Positions 47,086 through 60,423 are shown, numbered from the stretch's first letter. The stretch: 64,000 nucleotides of DNA from Rattus norvegicus (GCF_036323735.1 NC_086024.1:69444924-69508923), one strand, 5' to 3'. The notes: generated by a model from the letters alone, not told the origin. Made by a program: numbers and translations.

Positions 47086-47396
47086 TGTATGTTGTATGGG
47101 CATGTCTAGGTGTGTGTGCCCATGTGCATCATGGCACAGAGACCAGGGACCAACTTCAGCTGTCACTTTTCAGGAAATGCCTACTTTGTTTATTAATATT
47201 AGGTCTCTCACTGAAGCCTGAGCTCATTGATTAGGCTAAGTCTGCTGAGCAGCAGGTCCTAGGGTTCTGCCTGTCTCAAGACTTTGCAGTATAGGAATTA
47301 CAAACATTGTGCCACCATGTCTGCCTTTTCAAGTTGGTGCTTGACATCAATCTCAGGTGCATGGCATATGTTCTATTGAATGAACATCTCTCCATT
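47086..47396 (-). repeat. B4/RSINE1 SINE, antisense
   Basis: 'catggcacagagaccaggga' near 47131, 'ctgagctcattgattaggct' near 47218, 'acattgtgccaccatgtctg' near 47303 and 'tgacatcaatctcaggtgca' near 47342 follow antisense B4 in order. Confidence 0.65.
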
Positions 47397-47490
47397 CCTA
47401 AATAATTCATGTTTACTTCTAAAGACACATGGATATATGCCTTCATATATTTCATTTCTAATGACAATGCTCATTTAGTACTTATGTGGT

Positions 47491-47585
47491 ACAGCTAGGA
47501 GTTTAGCTCTGCGGGGCAGTGTAGAATAAGGATATGCAAGGTCCTGAGTAAATTTAATCCCTTGAATTGAAAAAAAATGAGGAAA
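47491..47585 (+). repeat. old ID-like SINE
   Basis: 'aggagtttagctctgcgggg' (A-box region), 'atgcaaggtcctgagtaaat' and an A tail (47570-47577) resemble a decayed sense-strand ID or the tRNA half of B4. Confidence 0.5.
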
Positions 47586-48546
47586 AGGAAGTGATGACTT
47601 GGTATTTATGAGACAAAATGAAAACAAGCCTTTAAAAGTATCAGAATAAAGAGCCTAAGGTTCTCTTAATGATTGTGATGATTTGAATGATTAAATAATT
47701 ATGACATTAAAAAAGAACACCAAGCACACAACACTTCTCTGACTTCCATGGGGAAGTCAGACTTACTCGATTCTAACTGATCTGTGCTAGAAGTAGAGGA
47801 TTTGCTCTGGCTGCAGATAGATTAGCACAATAAGAGGTAAAGGCCATCAAGATGTGACTCACAAATCCAGTCATGTCAGTTCACAAAGTGACAGGCTATA
47901 AAACACACAGTGGATTCTAGTCTTATGACAAACAACCTTTCTCTTTCCTGAATGTTTATTTCTTCACGTTGCTTGTACACTGATGGACAGATAATGGGTT
48001 GAATACCTTGGTTCAAGGCTCACAGACATGGCTCTTGTCTTAAAGGAAACATATTTGCTATATGTTCTGTGCTTATTGACAGTTGTGGTTGGAAACAACT
48101 TTTAAAAGCAAATACCATTGACATGGACCTCATGAACATACTTTAATTCTTAATTTAAAATAAACATAACAGGGGAGACTTTGAAAGGTAGTCAGGATGC
48201 TAGGAAACTCTCGGAATAAGATTTAGAATGTCACAGCAACTTTCCTCATGAAAATGGAAGAGGAGACTGCTCTATTCTAAATACTCTGAGCAGTGTTGTT
48301 CACAGTGGAGGTTCTGTTTTCAGTCAAGGTACCTTGTTTTAAAGTTGCAGACTGTTCCAACGCTGACCATTATGATAGAAACTGAATGCAGTTAGTGGCT
48401 CATAACTCACCTTTCATGGTCTCTGAAATTAGAGCTGTTGATCACTATGCTGTTGCCAGCTATCTCTTCAACAAACTATTTTACTCTTTCAGTAAGCAAG
48501 GGCTTGAGTTCTGATTTGCCAGAGAAAGTCAGAGGAAAGCCCTCTT
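47586..48546. other. unique stretch, no gene recognised
   Basis: Nothing recognised. Confidence 0.45.
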
Positions 48547-48665
48547 TTAAGGTTCCTTTTTTTTTTCTTTTTTTTCTTTTCGGAGCTGGGGACTGAACCC
48601 AGGGCCTTGCCCTTGGTAGTCAAGCGCTCTACCACTGAGCTAAATCCCCAACCCCTTAAGGTTCC
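48547..48665 (-). mobile_element. ID SINE, antisense, with target duplications
   Basis: Body 48557-48655: interrupted poly(T), 'cggagctggggactgaaccc' (B box changed to GGTTCA), 'ctctaccactgagctaaatc' and 'ccccaacccc'. The target duplication ttaaggttcc lies at 48547-48556 and 48656-48665. Confidence 0.94.
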
Positions 48666-50884
48666 TATATCATACTTTAAGTGCTAAAAGTTATTTTTCT
48701 TAACTCTGTTATTTAAACCAAGGAAAGTAAACAAATCAAGGTGGGAGAAGGTAATGGAACACAAGTCAGTCCAATCAATTTTACAAAATTTTCCAAATAT
48801 AAGACTGGAAGAGAGTGGGTCTCTTTTGTCAGAAGGTCTCTGAAACCGAAGTGGCCAAAGGGATGGACATCTGGAGTGAATGCTAATGAAGAGTCTGGGT
48901 GCCAACTTAGTACTGGGTATACATTTTTTAGGACTCATCACCTTTGGGATTAGAGTGGGAATTACATCAGGGTGGAGGGATATTTTTACATTGTTTCCTC
49001 AGCTGTTGTTCCAGAGGCAACAGAAATTCAATAAATTCATTACACTTGACCTAATGGATGGTAGGAAGAGGTTCTTTAATCTCTGACATTTTAAAACCAT
49101 ACATTTTAGAACACAAAACTTGACAGTTTTTAAAATTGGGAATGTTCTTATAAAACAATTGAATTTTGGCAGTGTTTTTAAAGACCTTTTGCCTCATGTC
49201 TTTATTGCAAGCCAGGAAGGCTAATTCTAGTCACCGAGTAAGTCCTAGGTAGGAATACGTAGTTGTGTTATCCTTTCCCTTTACTTCGGCAAGCAGAGTG
49301 ATATGTTGTGTTGCCCTTGGGAAGGCAATTCAAAGCCAATTGTTATCAGCTAGGAATAGGTAGCTCATTGACCCTATCTTCAGGCTTAGTTTGAACAAAT
49401 ATAGTCACTATAAACTTTTGAGCACAGTGCCCCCAGCTCTTTAACATTTTCCTATATGAAATTAAATTTATTACTAAGACCTGGGGTGAAAGTACAGGAT
49501 AGGAGGTTTGCTTATTTAATATGGTTCTGTCTGGAAGCCAGTACTCTCTTTGCCAGTCATTGAGACAAGGTGTATTCTGATATAAGACACAGATTTGGGC
49601 TTGTATTTTTTTTTTTCAATGGCAAATTCTTCAAGGAGAGTCAAAAGGTACAGAAAAAGCCAGAGTATAATTTTGTTAACTATTAAATATGAAAGAGGAT
49701 GGCAATAAAAAGATCTGGGGGAGGAAAGATAAAGCTGGAATAAAAAATAGAAATAAAGGATTAGGGTCACTGGGACAGTGACCACTATTGTTTTCCAGGG
49801 CCTTGTTCACTGTGGTTTGCACTGACAGTCCTTCTTACTCATCTTCATTGGCATCCCATCTGTCCCACTCTCACTGAATGTCTATAAAACTGTGTGCAAT
49901 TAGTATCTTCATTGAATTTCCTCCATTCTATAAATTCAAAGTCTACAGATACCATTTATTCAAACCTCTATATTTACTAGGTCCAATAATTCTTTACATA
50001 AATGTCAGAATACTTCCTGATCCTCAGTCAAGTCTACCTTCCTCATGAACCTCATTACATAAAGCCATGGTATAGTTCATGTTTTTTCCAGAGACAGTGC
50101 AACACTCATCCATTTTTAATTTCATAAATTTAGCTTCACTGATTGCCCTGTTGACACACCTTTCTCCAATATATTTTAATTAGAAGACAGTCCTTCACTA
50201 TATGTTTAACTTCCCAACAGTGTGTTATGTGGGGTTGGGGCAGTTTTAGAAAGATGCAGTCTAGCTTCTTCACAGGGATCTGGGCATCACAAGTGCTGGA
50301 AAAAAGTAAACTCATGTGGGAGAGATACTCTCAGTCTATGGGAAGTTTTGTCTAATTCAAAATTCTGGAGTCTGAAGTAACTCTAAATGGAGTTTTTCTT
50401 TTTCTTTTTTTTAAACTTAAGTAGTTTCTTTCAGGATCACAATGAACTTTAATGTATTAAAATGGGCTTCCGTTTCTGGAAGCAGTACATCAAGATGAAG
50501 GCTCCGTCAAGCAGATTTATGAATCAGCATGGATTACTGGAAGGCGGACTTGGCTGAGGATCAGGAAGTATGAATTCCAGTCACTACTCTGCCATGTCTT
50601 TGGTGACCTGCCACCCCTCACCCCAAATCACATGGATTCTTTACCAGAACATTTCTCATTTATTAGTATTCTGCGGCTGCCAAGCATTTTCTCTACAAGA
50701 ATTATCTTTAGATAATGCATTTTATGAAATAAATCCACGGCATACTTTCTCATGTTTCCTCCTGAGCCGTGCAACACTTTCTTATTTACAATTTCATATA
50801 CTCAGTTTCATGAATCGCTCTATGTACTACTGGCAAGCACATGAAGAGTGAAGCCAGACTGGATGGGCTTCGTTATGATTTTCC
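48666..50884. other. unique AT-rich stretch, no gene recognised
   Basis: Nothing recognised; short T/CT runs only (49607-49617, 50397-50412). Confidence 0.45.
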
Positions 50885-50915
50885 GTTTGTTTGTTTGTTT
50901 GTTTGTTTGTTTGTA
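50885..50915. repeat. (GTTT)7-8 tetranucleotide
   Basis: Perfect TTTG/GTTT array. Confidence 0.92.
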
Positions 50916-51487
50916 ATTCTCCTAGAGACAGGCACTAGCTAAACACCATTGTCTCTCCCTAACTCATGTCATAGTGGAAATTAAGGGGTCTTCCCTGCCT
51001 GCCTTGTCTTAATTCTCTCCACCTCTGTCCCGTGACACTTTTTGTCTTCTTACAATTTTATTTTCCTCACAGTCTAATGTCTTCAGGACTGGAATGTTGC
51101 TCTACCTGTAGTGACTTCTTTCTATGAAATGACCTTCGATTACGCTCACAAATGCAAGCAGGTGCTGAATGCACGTATGAGTGAAGAATGGCCTTCTACA
51201 TATGGCACTGAAGAGAGACTATCTCAAGAACTTAGCATGTTATGAAATTCAAGTTACTTACGCAACTATGAAATTACCAGAGACATATACATTTCATAAT
51301 GAACATATACTAAAAGTAAATGGGCCTTATTTGCTGATTATTACTTTATTTTGTTGCTATTCTTTCTTAGAGAGTCAGAGGGTATATGAGGACTCCAATA
51401 CACAACTTCTAACTTTTGAGATCTGATTCTTTCTAAAGGAAGTAAGAAATATTTCTAAATTTTCTAAAATTATTGAATTCATTATTA
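50916..51487. other. unique stretch, no gene recognised
   Basis: The 81-codon plus frame at 51181-51426 has no known motif. Confidence 0.45.
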
Positions 51488-51680
51488 GAGAGGCATGCAG
51501 CGGGGTGTTGTCGAGCAAAACCCACATCCACTTTTATTCAGGAGGAACATTTTGAGGTAAGAGCTGCACACGGGGTTGAAAGGGTATTTTGAGGAGGGTT
51601 ATGTGGAGGTCCGATTCAAAATATGATTTTTAAGGGGGACTTTTACTATTGGCCTTTTTGTGGTCTCTGTGTTTTAAGAA
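51488..51680 (-). repeat. possible LTR-like fragment, antisense
   Basis: A GC-richer island in AT-rich DNA: 'gaggcatgcagcggggtgtt', 'cacttttattcaggaggaac' (a reversed AATAAA context) and 'aagagctgcacacggggttg'. Its abrupt contrast suggests an insertion; the family is not recognised. Confidence 0.25.
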
Positions 51681-53104
51681 CATTTAACATATATGTAAAA
51701 ACTTACCATCACAGATGTTCACTGATTTGATGATAATTCTGATCAGTAAGAATATTACTGAGAGATATGTGACCATGAAATTGTAATTGTCTCAACAAAT
51801 ATACCATGTACATAAGTACATATGGCATCTAATATATTCTTACTTAGTAACGGAAGTGCCATGTCTCTGCTATTGCATAATGAAGTCTTTACCCACCATT
51901 TGGAGACAGTTCTGTAGTGTGTTACTATTTTTTTTAATCTATTGACTTTATGTGCTTTAAAAAAGAAACTTCTGTTATTTCTTGTGAGCAAAAAGATGTC
52001 ACTTTTAACTGTGGTGTTGTCTATGCACCAGTCATTGAAAAGTCGTCATGAAATTTTATCCTACTGTATATACATCACCATTCCATAGAAATAAATAATA
52101 ATACAGTATAAATGTGGGAGGACTGGGCTGGGGACAGTTGTCAATCAATTGATTTCTTGAAATTAGCTGAAACACCCTCATTGTGTAATAAAAACTTGGA
52201 AGGAAGAAACAAAATACTTTAAGATTTTATAACAGGTACATCGTAGTGTAAATTTCTCATTGTGTCTTAGTTTATTTCTCCAACCTACAAGGAACATATA
52301 TTACATAGACACTTACATTTTTATTATTCTCATGGTGAATACATATTACTTGAAAGGAGGATTGTACAATCCATTCCATTTTATAACATAAATAGCACAT
52401 CTTAACTTACCTTTTTACATTTGGACTTATTTCTGAGAGCAGCTGATCTGGATAGGTATCAGATATGTTAAAAATTTAACATATTATAACTCAGATATTA
52501 CCACAATTGTTAATGAATTATGTGAAATATTCAAACATTAAAAACTAAGTGACATTTGTAGGTTCATTTTTAACTGTAGGTATTCAGCACAAATACTGTT
52601 GGAAATATAGGTGAAATATAAGGACTCACTTTAAATGATTTAATTTTTTGCCTATTAAAAATAGAAGGCAAATTGTTATTGAAGGATACAATGTTCTGGA
52701 GTTTACAGAGGGGCTATATGCTTTAAATTGATCACATTCTAAATATATACAATGCAATCTTTGTTTTTAAATTGTCAAAGTCGATAAAATAATGTTATTA
52801 TTTTCATAAAATGTAGCCAAAAGAAATGTGTCCATAGCTTTAATTATTATCTTCCTTATCCTAAGAGGCAGGATACAATAATTGCAAAATAGTGAAAACT
52901 GACATGAATTTATTAGTTAAAATTGAAGTCAATGAACAAAGAGAATCATGTCTTGTTATAAATTTTAAGGTGATAAGAATAAGACAAGCTAACACATATT
53001 CCTTCTATTTCATTACTTTGGCCTGAGTGTCTGGTGTGTATAAGGTTTCCATGCCGTGGGAGATGGCTGAGGTCAGCTGGCATGGGACAGAGGTGTCTAG
53101 GGAG
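51681..53104. other. unique AT-rich stretch, no gene recognised
   Basis: Nothing recognised. Confidence 0.45.
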
Positions 53105-53379
53105 AGGGTGAGATTTTGGGGTCTTTGAGCAGGGCTAAGGTTCAGAAGACATGGGGGTAGGGCAAAGCTCAAAATTCATGCAATAGGGCAAGGCTTATGG
53201 TCATGGGGGAAGGGTAAGATGCAAGGGCTGTGGGGACAGGGAAAGGTTTAGAAGTAATGGGAGAAAGGTAAAGTTCAGGGTTATGGGCAATGGAACAGAA
53301 GTATAAATTATAGGAGAAGGCTGAGGAGAGGGCTGAGGTTCAAAGATTAACGGAGAAGGGCAAGACTCGAGGCTATGGA
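53105..53379 (+). repeat. 26-bp minisatellite, about 10 degenerate copies
   Basis: Units align to an 'agggcaaggttcagggttat' type consensus. Exact 26-base phases: 53159, 53185, 53211, 53237, 53263, 53289, then a 39-base unit (26+13) at 53315 and 53354. Two older units lie to the left. G-rich on the plus strand. Confidence 0.85.
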
Positions 53380-56300
53380 CTTGACACTTTATATATCTCT
53401 TTAGTAAGAAAAACAACTGGTTCCATAAAACATTCATATTTACTAAAATTATGTTTTTAATTAAAAAAACTGTAAGTCAAGATATACTAAAATAAACTTT
53501 CCAAGTTCAATTTTGTGCCTTGGTACAAACTTTTAAAAAAACAATCTAAAAAGAATATGCACACTTTAGACCATCTAATTTATAGCTTAATTGTAAAATA
53601 TAATATTCAGTTTTATTTTTTAATGTATACAAATGTCACATGTATTTTAGTTTCATGCTATTACAGTATCTGTTACTTTTCTTATGAAAAAAATCAGATA
53701 GGGTTTCTAGTTGAGCATATGCTGAGTGGATGGTGCCTTCTCCATCTTTGCTGGGTTCTTCCTGTAGAATCATTTTAAGCTGCTGTTTCTTTCAATAGGG
53801 TTAGCCCCAAATTCATATTATACATATGCATATAATTTCTCTAATGAGTGTTTACAACATTTTCAGACAGTGGAGTAAAAGAAAATTGACAGCAAGAAAA
53901 ATAAGACTGAGTAAATTTCCACATGCATTAGTATGCTGCAGCTTTCTTCCTTTTTTCTGAACATGGTAATACATTTGGTTGGCATCTCTCATTTTAGAAG
54001 TACATTTTCTTAACAGAATTAAAAAAGAGATCTTTGAAATGATATATTAACTTAAGTCCTAGATATTAAAAACATTTCTACTGAATTAAGAAAAATACCT
54101 CTAAACTTTATAGATTTCTAAATCACTAAGAAAATTTGTCAAGAACATTCCGTCATTTCCTTTCTCTTAAATTTGCAGTGTGTGTGGAAATTGTGTATAA
54201 GCATAACATACAATTAAACATGAACACACACAATTTAGTGCTTAATAATATCCAATTAATACTTGCAGGATACTCAGTGATGGCTGTGCCTATTGATCAG
54301 TTCTTTTGAAGTAATGCTTCCTCCTCCCTGTTCTAGATCACTGTTATTTGGTTCTTCCTCCCTGTGTTCTAGATCACTAAGTATTATTTGGTTTTTCTAT
54401 AGACCGCTTAGTCTTTCATGTTCATTGACTCAATTTATATTTGAAATGTTCAAACATTTTAGAACAATATTTTCAATAATGAGAACACTTGGTCACCACA
54501 TCAAAATCCATACTATTAAAATAATCCCAAAGTATTGATTAAATATCTGTGTTATTCTCTCCTCACATTAAATGATTCTTTCAAAATTGATTGAAATGAT
54601 GACCACTGTTTATTACACACTAGAAGGAACAATAAGTGCCCCTTCAGATAAGGTTTCGTAGTTCTGTCTGAGGATGATTCATTTCATCCATTTTTTTCTA
54701 TTAACTGCACCTTCATTTACATTTTATTTATTCATAGAGTCTCACTACTTGAAAAATAGCAAGTTTTGAACATTAATCACCACATTCTATTTACTTCTTG
54801 CAAGGTAATAGAAGAGATATTTTCTGAGTTTACTATTGCTAATATTTCAATGTAATGAGAATGAAAAAATATTAAAATCCTGTTCCCTTTTAAGTATTCC
54901 GTTAATAATATCTTAGATCTGCCTTACACTCATTTTTAAAATATGTGCTACTTTTCCTTTCTAGTTGGTCAAATAAAATATTAGGTACACTTCGACTTTA
55001 GAGCAGTAGACTCTTTGTACATGGAACTTAATTTCTTTAACGTCAGTGTAGTTCTTAAATGAGTCAGGACCAGAGAGAAAATGCAATTGTGTCTTCAGTT
55101 TCCATTTTGTATGCCAATCAAAAACCCTTCATTATGTACAATTTTCCAATTAGAGTCTATGAAAGTAGTAATACCTTAGGTTCATAATGTTAAACCCACT
55201 GAAGCAGAAGAAAGCGCTTAACAATAGTTTTATATATTTTTTTTGTATCAAATCATATGCCTGATGACGACTGCCTTTTGCTCAAGGCAGCATAGGTGCT
55301 AAGACAGAGCCACTTTAGCAGAGATACTGATTACTTGCCTAGGTAGAGGAAGGTGTACTTCTAAGACTTATCACTCTAATGTCTAGTGTGGAGGACTCCA
55401 AGTCTTCCTTAATATAAAGGGTCAATTTTCTTATGAGATATTTCTTCTTGTCTTGAAGAAACTGTCATGACAACCTTTACAGTCTCTCATAGGACTCTAA
55501 TTGTCCTAACATTATCAGTGAACGCATCCCTAGTATGATGTGGTGGGTTAAAATTCCCAGCGAGTGGACAGTCAATCAGCATTCTTTGGTTTAAGAAGAA
55601 TATTAAATCTGAACTTGATTCTACCATTTTCAGGTATTTGTTGTGAGGAGAAATTGATGTTGTGTGAAAAGAATTTGAAAACTTATAAGGTGCAATTATC
55701 ATCAAAGTGTGGCATCGGCTAAGGTTTTCAACTTCAGTTATGTGAACAGTAAATAAGCTTTCTTGCATGAGGCCACACTAAAATTGCTTCAGAAAATGTA
55801 ATCTGTAGACAGTCACAACGTCCTCTCTTATTGTTCTTATATGTGAACTTACCTTGGATAATTTACAAGCTTCTCATGACCTGAAATTTTATATTAAATT
55901 AGTAAGTTGATCAAAACATCATCAAAATCATCAGTAACATTCAATGTAGATGTTACTACCAAAACTCAAATCTCTATTTTTTCAATAGGGTATGTCTTAG
56001 AAACTGTAAATAAAATTTTGATGGTTCATATTTTTTTACTAACATGTTTGTAGAGGAATTATGTACTCACATATAAACATTATTTTAAACTGATGAGATA
56101 GTGTTTTTTTTCTAAATTCAATATAGAACAATTATCAGTGAATATCCTGCATTGTCATTGTGTCTATCACTTCTAAAGGAAGCTATATCCCTCTTTGAAA
56201 AGGTTTTGGGAAGATTGAAATGGAATGAGGTCTAGTTACAGAGTGCTGTTGGTTCATTGAGCTTACATTTCCAAATAAATTGCCAGATGTTTACTTAATT

Positions 56301-57495
56301 TCAGCAGGTCTTTCAATTAATTTCAAGTCTATATTATTAATCAGTAGCATACTGTAAATTTCCACATCTCCTGTTTTCTCACTGGAGGAAATGGATACAG
56401 GAGAATATATTCAGATCTCTGTGAGTATTCATGAAGTAAAGTTAAAATATTCATTTCATTGATTAAAGGTAAGATCAGTTATATCTTTAACCATGTTTTT
56501 CGATTCAATTGACAGTTGCCATTTGTCTTTAAGTGAAGTGAGAAATTATATTTAACAAATTATTAAAGACATTTAATAAAGCTTTAATAACTTAATGGGC
56601 TTAGTACTTACTAAGTATCTATTTGGTGTTTATATTACAAAAAGTTAATTTGCCTATAGAGACTTTTTGTTTTTCAAAATTTGCGGCTTTTTCAAGATCT
56701 AGTATGATCATATGTTTGTAGAATTTGTTCACAAGCTTTATTAGATTCTTTTAAATGCAGTTTAAACATTTATTTTTATTCTTAGAGGTAGTTGATTTTT
56801 ACTGAAGCTTTTTTCCATCTAGGTTGAATATATGTACTAAAATTTCTCTTTACCGAAGGCTATACTCTTATCAGGTACTTACCCAATGTTAGAAAATGCA
56901 TCCTCCTGCTACTACAAGCTTGCTTTTGTTCCATCCTGCTAGATTGATGGGAGAAGAATCTTAAGGCTGGTGGTCTTTGGTAAAATTATGTTAATAGAAA
57001 CAACTCCTTAACACACATTTTTTTTATACTTGCAAAGTACTACCTGACACTCATTATTTTGAGGTTATAGAAAGCATATTTATAACTGTTAACCTTTATC
57101 ATGTTTGTTTAGATGTCTTTTCAGACGTGAAGGTATGAGAGGTACTTACTCGTTGGTAGGAGTATTGATGAGAATATGCAGTGTCAGTGTGATCAGACTG
57201 TATGATATACAAGAGAAATTGTTTAAAAAATTAATTCGAAAGATATTAAAGAATTAACTTTAATACGTCTTAGGTTGGACATAGTATTTAGAAATAGGCT
57301 AGAGATACTTATAGACTATGACAGCATATCTCTGCCTTATGGTAGAACAAGCATTCGGAAAAATCTAACAAACAACGAATGCATTGTATTATTTTTAATC
57401 AAAGAACATTGTAAATTAAAATTGTATTTTTCCTTGGTAAACATTAATTGCCATTATGTTAGAGCAAACTAACACTGTCTCTGACATGGCTGGGC
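53380..57495. other. unique AT-rich stretch, no gene recognised
   Basis: 4.1 kb with no named repeat and no open frame above 93 codons. It contains a local tandem duplication at 54318-54391. Confidence 0.45.
54318..54391. repeat. local tandem duplication, about 34-40 bp unit
   Basis: 54318-54351 and 54352-54391 share 'cctccctg', 'ttctagatcact' and 'ttatttgg' in order. The second copy has small insertions (GT and AAGTA). Confidence 0.85.
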
Positions 57496-57533
<38 letters not shown>

Positions 57534-57550
57534 GTAATAATAATAATAAT
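57496..57550. repeat. (TAA)18 microsatellite
   Basis: 55 bases of TAA with one TAG interruption. Confidence 0.95.
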
Positions 57551-58114
57551 CTACTCCCACTTTAAAGAATAAGGCCAATGGTATTTTATAAAGATTATTT
57601 TCATTTGTTATATACTTTTCCTTTTCTTGTAAAATTACAAAAACAAAGATGAATATATTATTGTCAGTAAACATGCTATAGAAATTTTCACAATCAAAAA
57701 CACGATTTGATGAAAAAACCTAAAAGATAGCTTTTGCAATATATTTTTGACCTTAAAACAAAATATGGGAAACATATTTAAACAATGCCTTTAAAACATC
57801 CAAGCACTCTTATGATTTTAGGAGTATAATTATTCTACAGAATACTAACACGTTCAATGGGATGATTAAGCTGGATCTTATAGTTATTAGGCACAATTAC
57901 TTTGATAATATACTAACATGTGGGAAGGTGAACTCAATCACGTGAGTATGTAGAAGGCCCACACTATAAATTATAGGGTCAAATATAATAATAACTTTTG
58001 CGTTTCATTTTTCTGCCTCCTTCAAAAAGTAGACAGTATAACACAGGGCAAACCACACAGAATTAAAACAAAATCCTTTAGATTTCACTGGTTTTAAAAT
58101 CATCACTTAAAATT
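57551..58114. other. unique AT-rich stretch, no gene recognised
   Basis: Nothing recognised. Confidence 0.45.
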
Positions 58115-58310
58115 CTATGCGTGAGATGGGTATAATAGCACACCAATGTGATCCTGGCACTAAAGTAAAAAGAGGCATGGGACTAAGCTGAAGGCTGGTC
58201 TGGACAACTAATCATGACACTGTGTTAAGGGAAAAAGCAAGCAAATGCCTTGATTGTGTCTCAGTGTCAGAGCCTACCACATGGGAGGCCCTGGCTTCAA
58301 CCATTATTCC
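58115..58310 (+). repeat. degenerate B1-like plus ID-like SINE relic
   Basis: 'atgggtataatagcacacca', 'gatcctggcactaaag' and 'gaaggctggtctggacaact' look like a decayed sense B1. 'gtctcagtgtcagagcctac' and 'gaggccctggcttcaacc' look like an ID/tRNA-type unit following it. Confidence 0.5.
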
Positions 58311-60307
58311 TATGATTAACACTTTATTTCAATAATATTTCATAAAATCTTTACAACATATTAAAACACTTAAGGATTTAACAAGTTAAATAAATACATG
58401 GGTGATTCTTAAGAAGGCTGTAAAATTTAGATGTACCACAACTGCAGAACTGTCAAGCAATGTGTCTACTAGAAGCTTTTATCTTAAAATCTCCACATAG
58501 AGGGCATTTAAATTTCTAAATATATTTGTATTCATTCAAAATTGCTATTATTAATTTTGTTTTGGCTAAAATCATATACTTCTTAAGTAAAATTTAAACA
58601 ATGTGAACATATATTATTAATCTATTTTCATTATTTTGAGAGATAAGTTATTCATAAACTTACAACATTTAATTTCCTTATACCATGTCCATTCGGGAAT
58701 TGAGAACTTTTATGTTTTTAAAATTAAATGTGAAAATGTTTCAAATGGCACATCTCTAACTTTTATGAAAAAAAAAAACCCTTAGAATTCTGCCTTGAGT
58801 TATGGTAGATATTGCATCTTGTGAGACTTGCAATGGAATATAAGTTTTCTCTAGTACCACACAGTATATATACTGAAGATTTCATCAGAAACATTTACTG
58901 TGAGCAACTCCATGTATCTACCATGCTACTCCAATTGATTAGACGTGTTCACTTCCATAACATTTCTCAGGTCTTAAACGTTTCTTTTCTTTCCTTTTAA
59001 GCTATACCTCCAAAGTCAACCTACACTAAAAACCCAACATGCCAAATGCACCATGTTTGCTAGTGCATTTTGATTTACATGATAGTTGTAATGTTGGAAA
59101 CTTTTGGCCAAATCAACCTTTTGGAAAACAAAACCACTTATCTTGCACTAAAGTTGCTTACTGTCTCAGAAATACTACAATGCTCTTTTTTTATCACTTT
59201 AGTTTGTGAACCAAAAATCTTTATACTGTCAGGAGAGGAAGATTTTCAGTTTATTAATTTTATCTTCATGGCTTCAGACTCAGCAATTGTATAGCATCTC
59301 ATTTTCTGCAAAATAGGGATACAATCAATGCTGGCACCTTATACTATTGTGTGAATTAATATGAAAGTACTTTCAGCATATAGCATAATATAATAGTTAT
59401 TTTAATCTCCTCACATGTTGGGGAATCATTTATGAAAATATGTTCTAATAATACTTCAGAGAAAATTTCTTATCTACTTATGCATTAAATAATATTCTTG
59501 AAAAAATTTAATTTTAGAAGTTCGTATTTTAAAAAATGCTCACAGCTAATGGCAATAAAGCTTATGCTAATGAGAAAGAGATGTCATAATGAATATTATA
59601 ATTATAGCATTGTAACTGTAACTCTGCTTTTCCAAACATTTGAAGCGATATAAAAAGAGGTGTGATAAGCTTAATTATATTGGTTTTAACTGTTTTACTA
59701 TAGACAAGTGATGACATTCTCCTTGCTGGTTAAAAATAATTACTCTGTTCAAAACTACGATCAAAATAGATAGATGACATGATCTCAGTTGAGCATTAAG
59801 AACCACTGTTCAGAGAAACAGGGTCTTTGTGTCTCCAGTTCTAATTTTAGTATCAATTCTGTGCCTTCAGTATACCCTACTTAAACATTAAAAATTTAGT
59901 GAAAATATCTCCCTGATTTCTTGGTGTCTGGATTAAGTGTCATCAGTATGAACGAAGGACAGAGAAGTCTCAAAGGAGTTGAGTGTTGAACTGCACTTGA
60001 TGCAGCAAAGGCACCAGAGCAAAACCATGCAAGTTGCCATTTTCCTGTACTCCTCAGTGTTTTCGACATCACCGCAGGAAACACTTCAGTGACAGCTCTG
60101 AGAACAATACCTGCAAGGTGACACATTCACACACAGGAAAGCATGCAGGGAATAATGGTGTAACAGGCTCAGAGTGGGTTCAGTGCCATCCATGGGGTGG
60201 CTGTGGCCCAGCTAGGCTTTGATGTCACTCTGTGAATTCTAATTTGCCCAGGTTTTATTCTCCTGTATCACCTTCCTCTTTTTGCCCAAGCCAGATATTT
60301 GGAAAAT
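58311..60307. other. unique stretch, no gene recognised
   Basis: AT-rich except for a GC-richer repeat-free block at 59930-60240, which has minus (59896-60126, 76 codons) and plus (60034-60222, 62 codons) frames without known domains. Confidence 0.4.
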
Positions 60308-60423
60308 ATAACATTTTTTTTTTTGGTTCTTTTTTTCGGAGCTGGGGACCAAACCCAGGGCCTTGCGCTTCCTAGGTAAGCGCTCTACCACTGAGCTAAA
60401 TCCCCAGCATAACATTTTTTTTT
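60308..60423 (-). mobile_element. ID SINE, antisense, with 15-bp target duplications
   Basis: Body about 60323-60408: 'ggttctttttttcggagctg', antisense B box with GGTTTG in place of GGTTCG, 'ctctaccactgagctaaatc', ending 'cccag' a few bases short of the usual 5' end. The duplication ataacattttttttt (60308-60322 and 60409-60423) ends at a T-run/AA junction, the canonical LINE-1 endonuclease site for a minus-strand insertion. Confidence 0.95.

Noticed and set aside
53105..53379. CRISPR-like array of regularly spaced repeats
   Set aside because: The units are contiguous degenerate 26-mers without constant repeats and unique spacers, and the DNA is mammalian.
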